Assembly (NCBI GenBank): GCA_016744725.1
Contig: JADGDW010000176.1
Location: 1 to 8,452, forward strand
Reading direction: 5' to 3'
Length of the DNA: 8,452 nucleotides
Origin: Candidatus Albibeggiatoa sp. nov. BB20
GTDB taxonomy: Bacteria; Pseudomonadota; Gammaproteobacteria; Beggiatoales; Beggiatoaceae
The notes beneath the pieces were generated by a model. The model saw only the letters and a list, made by a program, of their open reading frames with translations, did not search any database and was not told where the DNA came from. Below are positions 5,096-8,452 of the stretch, piece by piece (position 1 is the stretch's first letter; each line of letters opens with the position of its first letter). The translations under genes and the position numbers were made by a program.

Positions 5096-6196
5096 ATGAA
5101 GAAAAACTATTATAACATTCTCGAAATTTCCCCTCAGGCAACCACTGAGCAAGTCAAAATGGCCGTCGTACAGCTCGGCAGGAAATATGCGGCTAAAGCT
5201 CAGAAAAATAAGGTTGCGCGTACTAAACTTGATGACATCCAACAAGCATACAAGGTGTTATCTCACCCTCAGCGTCGCAAATATCATGATGAAGACTTGG
5301 CAGAACAAAACCTGAATACGCCACAACCAGTGGAGCAAAAGCAACCAAGTCAAACTATTACAGCAAAACGGGATAAATTACGGGAATTAACTAAGCTTTT
5401 TTTAAACTCACGTCCAATTGCAGAACAAAGCCTGAATACGCCAAAACCAGTGGAGCAAAAGCAACCAAGTCAAACTGTTACAACAAAATGGAGTAAGTTG
5501 CAGGAATTAACCAAACTTTTTTTAAACTCAAAGTCAATTGCACAACAAAACCTGAATACACCACAACCAATAAAACACAATCAATCGAGTCAACCTATTG
5601 CAGCAAAACAGGATAAATTACGGGAACTAACCAAGCTTCCTTTAAATTCAAGGCAAATTGAAGCCAAAAAAAACAGTTATGGCTTATTTAGTGACGAGAC
5701 GATTTTATTTTATTCTAAGCCACATTTTTTATCCTGTTTAGATATTGCTGCACTGACTTTGATCATTTTATCTTCTTATTTGTATATCACCGATCCGTTA
5801 AAAGATTATATGCCAATGGTCACTTTATGGTTGCCTAGCCAGCTCAGTACGGTTTTACCTCAGCTCTCACTTTGGAAACTGGGTATGGGGACGATGTTAA
5901 TCATGGGCATTGCTATCGAGTTGGAAGTCATTGTCAATAAGTTTTCGACTGAATTATTGCTGACTCAAAATCGGATTATTACCAAAACAGGAGCTTTAGG
6001 CAATAAAAAGATCGAGATTAAACTAAATGCAATGGAAAGTGTCAGTATTCAACAAAGTTTGCTAGGGCGTTTATTTAATTATGGTGCAATGATTATTACA
6101 GGTACAGGACAGGGAAAAGTGGTGCTTAGAAATATTGCAGCTCCACATAAGATGAGCCATTTAATTTGGTTTCATATCAAAGCTAAAAAAGAATAG
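5096..6196 (+). CDS. J-domain-like / 40-aa repeat / membrane PH-domain (bPH_2) protein
   Basis: This 366-residue multidomain membrane protein has no recognised named function. Residues 4-66 follow a DnaJ J-domain from end to end (NYYNILEISPQATTEQVK, then DIQQAYKVLSHPQRRKYHDE), but the HPD tripeptide needed to stimulate DnaK is missing: the site reads KYAAKAQ. Residues 69-188 are three tandem 40-residue repeats rich in Gln, Pro and Lys, each ending in a KLRELTKLFLNS-like helix. Two hydrophobic segments follow (about 212-231 and 259-280). Residues 283-353 match bacterial PH domains of the DUF304/YdbS-YdbT type: ELLLTQNRIITKTGALGNKK, IEIKLNAMESVSIQQSLLGR and FNYGAMIITGTG. The N-terminus and PH domain probably both face the cytoplasm. 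The ATG at 5096 starts directly at the J-like domain; a TTG at 5084 is the only in-frame alternative, and neither has a clear ribosome site. The architecture is secure; the role is unknown. Confidence 0.85.
   Translation: MKKNYYNILEISPQATTEQVKMAVVQLGRKYAAKAQKNKVARTKLDDIQQAYKVLSHPQRRKYHDEDLAEQNLNTPQPVEQKQPSQTITAKRDKLRELTKLFLNSRPIAEQSLNTPKPVEQKQPSQTVTTKWSKLQELTKLFLNSKSIAQQNLNTPQPIKHNQSSQPIAAKQDKLRELTKLPLNSRQIEAKKNSYGLFSDETILFYSKPHFLSCLDIAALTLIILSSYLYITDPLKDYMPMVTLWLPSQLSTVLPQLSLWKLGMGTMLIMGIAIELEVIVNKFSTELLLTQNRIITKTGALGNKKIEIKLNAMESVSIQQSLLGRLFNYGAMIITGTGQGKVVLRNIAAPHKMSHLIWFHIKAKKE
5300..5659 (+). repeat. Three in-frame tandem 120-bp repeats
   Basis: Units at 5300-5419, 5420-5539 and 5540-5659 have an exact 120-bp period and encode 40 residues each, beginning AEQNLNTPQPVEQKQ or a close variant. 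By eye copies 1 and 2 differ at about 16 of 120 bases, and copy 3 is more diverged. No unit has an indel, so the reading frame is preserved. Confidence 0.95.
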
Positions 6197-6255
6197 AAAC
6201 TTTAGCTCAAAGGCTGCCACTTATTAATCAACAGGCAGTCTTGTTTATAGTTTCT
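6195..6255. terminator. Nested hairpin shared by two convergent genes
   Basis: The inner stem AGGCTGCC (6211-6218) with GGCAGTCT (6234-6241) has 8 pairs, one a G-U wobble, and a 15-base loop. The outer arms AGAAACT (6195-6201) and AGTTTCT (6249-6255) also pair perfectly over 7 bases. The structure fills the 64-base gap between the stop codons of the J-like/PH gene (+) and the coiled-coil gene (-), so it likely serves as a two-way terminator. The following T-content is only moderate. Confidence 0.6.
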
Positions 6256-6260
6256 CATCT

Positions 6261-6812
6261 CTAGTCATCTTCAGTTATTCCCGTCAATTGACTACTTAGA
6301 CGTGGTACAAGCTCACTGAAAATGCCTGCTAAATCTTTACGGTTAAGTTTGTTAGCTCGCAAACCGTCAATTTCCAGCTTTAATTCTGTAAATAAGCGAC
6401 TGTTCTTCTCATTTTGTTGCCGAACTTGTTGAATAAAATCTTTTAGAATATCCCGCAATTGTTTCTGTTCATGGGTAAATTTGGCACTGGCTTGATTTAA
6501 TTTCTGTTCAAACTGTTGTTCTAAATTACCAACCGCTGTTTGCAAGTCAGTGTGCTGGGTTTGATTGTTCTGCTGTTCTGTACTGAATTGCTTGTTTAGT
6601 TGAGCCACTTCTTGGGTTAACTGTTGTTTAATCGCTTGTAGCTCGCTATTAAACTGTTGTTCAACCTTGTTAATTTCTTGCTGTAACGCCGCATTTAAAT
6701 CAACATATTGCGAGTCTAATTGGCCTAAATGGGAATCGTATTGATTAACGTATTGACCAAATAAAAGACTACGAATCTGTTCTAAATTTTCCTGAGTTCC
6801 TACCTGATTCAT
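6261..6812 (-). CDS. Gln-rich coiled-coil protein coupled to recN
   Basis: The product is 183 residues with no signal peptide or membrane segment. A short N-terminal block (LEQIRSLLFGQYVNQYDSHLGQLD, about 10-33) leads into a long coiled coil to about residue 158. The C-terminal block reads LRANKLNRKDLAGIFSELVPRLSSQL. Gln makes up about 18 per cent (33 of 183). Similar 'LLFG...YD...L' and 'R..LA.LFxE...RL' end blocks occur in uncharacterised coiled-coil proteins of cyanobacteria and proteobacteria; this is recollection, not a search. Its ATG overlaps the recN stop as ATGA, so it is probably translated by coupling from the recN mRNA. A role in assisting RecN or chromosome structure is conceivable from position alone; a structural or polymer-forming role is equally possible. 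Function unknown. Confidence 0.8.
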   Translation of the reverse strand: MNQVGTQENLEQIRSLLFGQYVNQYDSHLGQLDSQYVDLNAALQQEINKVEQQFNSELQAIKQQLTQEVAQLNKQFSTEQQNNQTQHTDLQTAVGNLEQQFEQKLNQASAKFTHEQKQLRDILKDFIQQVRQQNEKNSRLFTELKLEIDGLRANKLNRKDLAGIFSELVPRLSSQLTGITEDD

Positions 6813-8452
6813 ATGACTGCTCCTGTTGCATGTAATAACATCTCTTCTGCATGAGCTAAGGTTTGTTCTGTCATTTCCACACCACCTAACATTCGCGCTA
6901 ACTCCTCAATCCGCTGCTGACGCTTAAGCCAATGCAACTGGGTATGTGTACTCTGAGTATTAATGGTTTTCTTGACTTGCAAATGCTGGTCGCCTTGACT
7001 AGCTACTTGCGGTAAATGAGTGATGCATAAAATTTGTCGCTGCTGACCTAAATCACGTAGCAATTGCCCGACAATTTCAGCTACGCCACCACTAATACCT
7101 ACGTCCACTTCATCAAATATCAAGGTAGGTACACCACTATGTTGTGCAGTAATGACTTGAATCGCTAAACTGATGCGTGAAAGCTCACCGCCTGATGCAA
7201 CTTTATGCAACGGTTTTGGCGCGTGTCCTGGATTGGTTGAAACCAGAAAGTTAATATTATCCATACCATATAAACTAGGCACTGCTTCAGGATTGGCATT
7301 TACAGCAATCACCAATTGACCGCCTGACATGCCTAATTGCTGCATATTTTCAGTAATCTTGACCGCTAAATCGTCAGCAATGTGTTCACGTTGTTGATGT
7401 AATTGTTCCGCAGCATGTTGATAATGTTCAAAGGTTTTCTGTAGCTGTAATTCTAGCTCTGCCGCCCGTTGTTCATAATTTTCTAACTCATTCAACTGAG
7501 CATTTAATTTTTCAAAATAAGCCGGTAAAGCTTGATAATGCACTTTATGCTTACGCGCCATATCTTGTAATTTAGCTAAATACTGTTCTACAAACTGTAA
7601 ACGCTCGGGGTCTAATTCTAAATGATCGATATAATGACGTAATTCACTACTGGCTTCTTGAGCTTGAATTAAAGCTTCATTGAGTAAATTATTGATATTG
7701 TCCAAACGACTATCATATTGCTGTGATTCTGTTAGTAAATTAACCGCTTGGCTAAAATCTGATAAAATGGTGCTGTTGGTTTCACCATCTAATAAACTCA
7801 ATACAGTTTGACTGTTTTCCAATAACTTTTGAGCATGGGCTAAACGCTGATGTTCTTCTTCAATCTTTTGAATGCTATCGGCGGTTAATTCCAAGGTTTC
7901 TAATTCTTGAACTTGATAGCGTAATAATGCTAAACGGGCTTCTCGATCCTGACCGTTACCACCAAGCTGGGTTAATTCAGTCTGACATTGTTTCCACTTC
8001 AGATAAACTTGTTGTACCGCCTGCAATACTGTTAAATCTGTTGCTAAATCATCTAAAGTACGACGTTGAATTTCTGATTTTAAGAGTGATTGATGCGCAT
8101 GTTGCCCATGAATATCCACTAATAAATCGCCGAAACTTCTTAAATTTTGTACAGAAACCGCAGTTTGATTAATTGAGGCTTTCGAGCGGCCATTTTTACT
8201 GATAAGGCGTTTAATTGTCACCGTCTCAGTATCTGAATTTAGATTTTGGCTTTGTAACCAAGCCCGAGTCATTTCTGTATTATGAAATTGGGCTTCAATT
8301 TGTGCATGATCGCAATCTTGCCTCACACTACCACTGTCTGCTCGGCCGCCTAATATCAGCCCTAGCGCATCAATCAGAATGGATTTACCTGCACCTGTTT
8401 CCCCTGTAATAATGGTCAGACCTTTATCAAGTTGAAGTTGTGATGTTTCTAC
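6809..8452 (-). CDS. recN: DNA repair protein RecN (SMC-like ATPase), N-terminal end cut off
   Basis: RecN is a cytoplasmic SMC-like ATPase that gathers and tethers DNA ends during RecA-dependent double-strand-break repair, usually as part of the SOS response. The frame is open to the window edge and holds the Walker A motif GETGAGKS (codons 18-25 from the edge) plus LGGRADSGSVR. Some 547 residues are present and roughly a dozen N-terminal ones must lie outside, close to the 553 of E. coli RecN. The GTG at 8326 is internal, not the start. Further hallmarks are LVDIHGQHAHQSLL, a long central coiled coil, the ABC signature ASGGELSRISLAI, the Walker B region LIFDEVDVGISGG and the ITHLPQVAS switch region. 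The gene is intact where visible. Its stop overlaps the next gene's start (ATGA). The promoter, and any LexA box, lie beyond the window. Confidence 0.97.
   Translation of the reverse strand, partial: VETSQLQLDKGLTIITGETGAGKSILIDALGLILGGRADSGSVRQDCDHAQIEAQFHNTEMTRAWLQSQNLNSDTETVTIKRLISKNGRSKASINQTAVSVQNLRSFGDLLVDIHGQHAHQSLLKSEIQRRTLDDLATDLTVLQAVQQVYLKWKQCQTELTQLGGNGQDREARLALLRYQVQELETLELTADSIQKIEEEHQRLAHAQKLLENSQTVLSLLDGETNSTILSDFSQAVNLLTESQQYDSRLDNINNLLNEALIQAQEASSELRHYIDHLELDPERLQFVEQYLAKLQDMARKHKVHYQALPAYFEKLNAQLNELENYEQRAAELELQLQKTFEHYQHAAEQLHQQREHIADDLAVKITENMQQLGMSGGQLVIAVNANPEAVPSLYGMDNINFLVSTNPGHAPKPLHKVASGGELSRISLAIQVITAQHSGVPTLIFDEVDVGISGGVAEIVGQLLRDLGQQRQILCITHLPQVASQGDQHLQVKKTINTQSTHTQLHWLKRQQRIEELARMLGGVEMTEQTLAHAEEMLLHATGAVI

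Noticed and set aside
8324..8326. GTG at 8326 as the recN start
   Set aside because: The frame continues upstream through an intact Walker A motif (GETGAGKS), so the true start lies beyond 8452.
8215..8409. Open frame opposite recN near the window end
   Set aside because: It is antisense to the conserved RecN N-terminus, including the Walker A region; no ribosome site or family pattern.

Overview
This is a low-GC, Gram-negative stretch of ordinary chromosome. An outer-membrane LPS-assembly lipoprotein (LptE), a WHy/LEA-type lipoprotein, RsmH, FolD, RecN and a cold-shock protein all fit a gammaproteobacterium. A Thiotrichales-like or related low-GC lineage is possible, but that is only an impression from protein style; nothing in the window fixes the genus. 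There is no IS element, tRNA, rRNA, CRISPR array or phage gene.

Layout, left to right. 1-1049: a small outer-membrane LEA/WHy-fold lipoprotein (+), then a gene-poor spacer with a hairpin, a small palindromic structure and a possible minus-strand gene remnant. 1050-1292: an 80-residue hypothetical protein (-). 1293-1742: a long spacer acting as control region for a CspA-family cold-shock gene (+). It holds a candidate promoter, a sequence resembling the E. coli cold box just after it, and a small hairpin next to two candidate start sites. 1743-3549: cspA-like gene with a strong intrinsic terminator, then rsmH and lptE, an unusual pairing because neither sits in its usual cluster (dcw, leuS-lptE-holA). 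3640-4494: folD (-), convergent with lptE. 4495-5095: a 600-base divergent spacer with two near-identical 17-base palindromes 49 bases apart and an AT-rich nested inverted repeat.

5096-6196 is the most unusual gene. It encodes a J-domain-like N-terminus that has lost HPD, three tandem 40-residue repeats (exact 120-bp period), two membrane segments and a bacterial PH (DUF304/bPH_2-like) domain. 6195-6255 is a nested hairpin between convergent genes. 6261-8452 is recN (-, cut by the window edge), whose stop overlaps the start of a Gln-rich coiled-coil protein by ATGA, so the two are probably translationally coupled.

Functionally these are mostly housekeeping genes: rRNA methylation (RsmH), envelope biogenesis (LptE), one-carbon metabolism (FolD), double-strand-break repair (RecN) and cold adaptation (Csp). 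The parts most likely to be new are the J-like/repeat/PH membrane protein, the coiled-coil partner of recN and the palindrome pair at 4664-4729.
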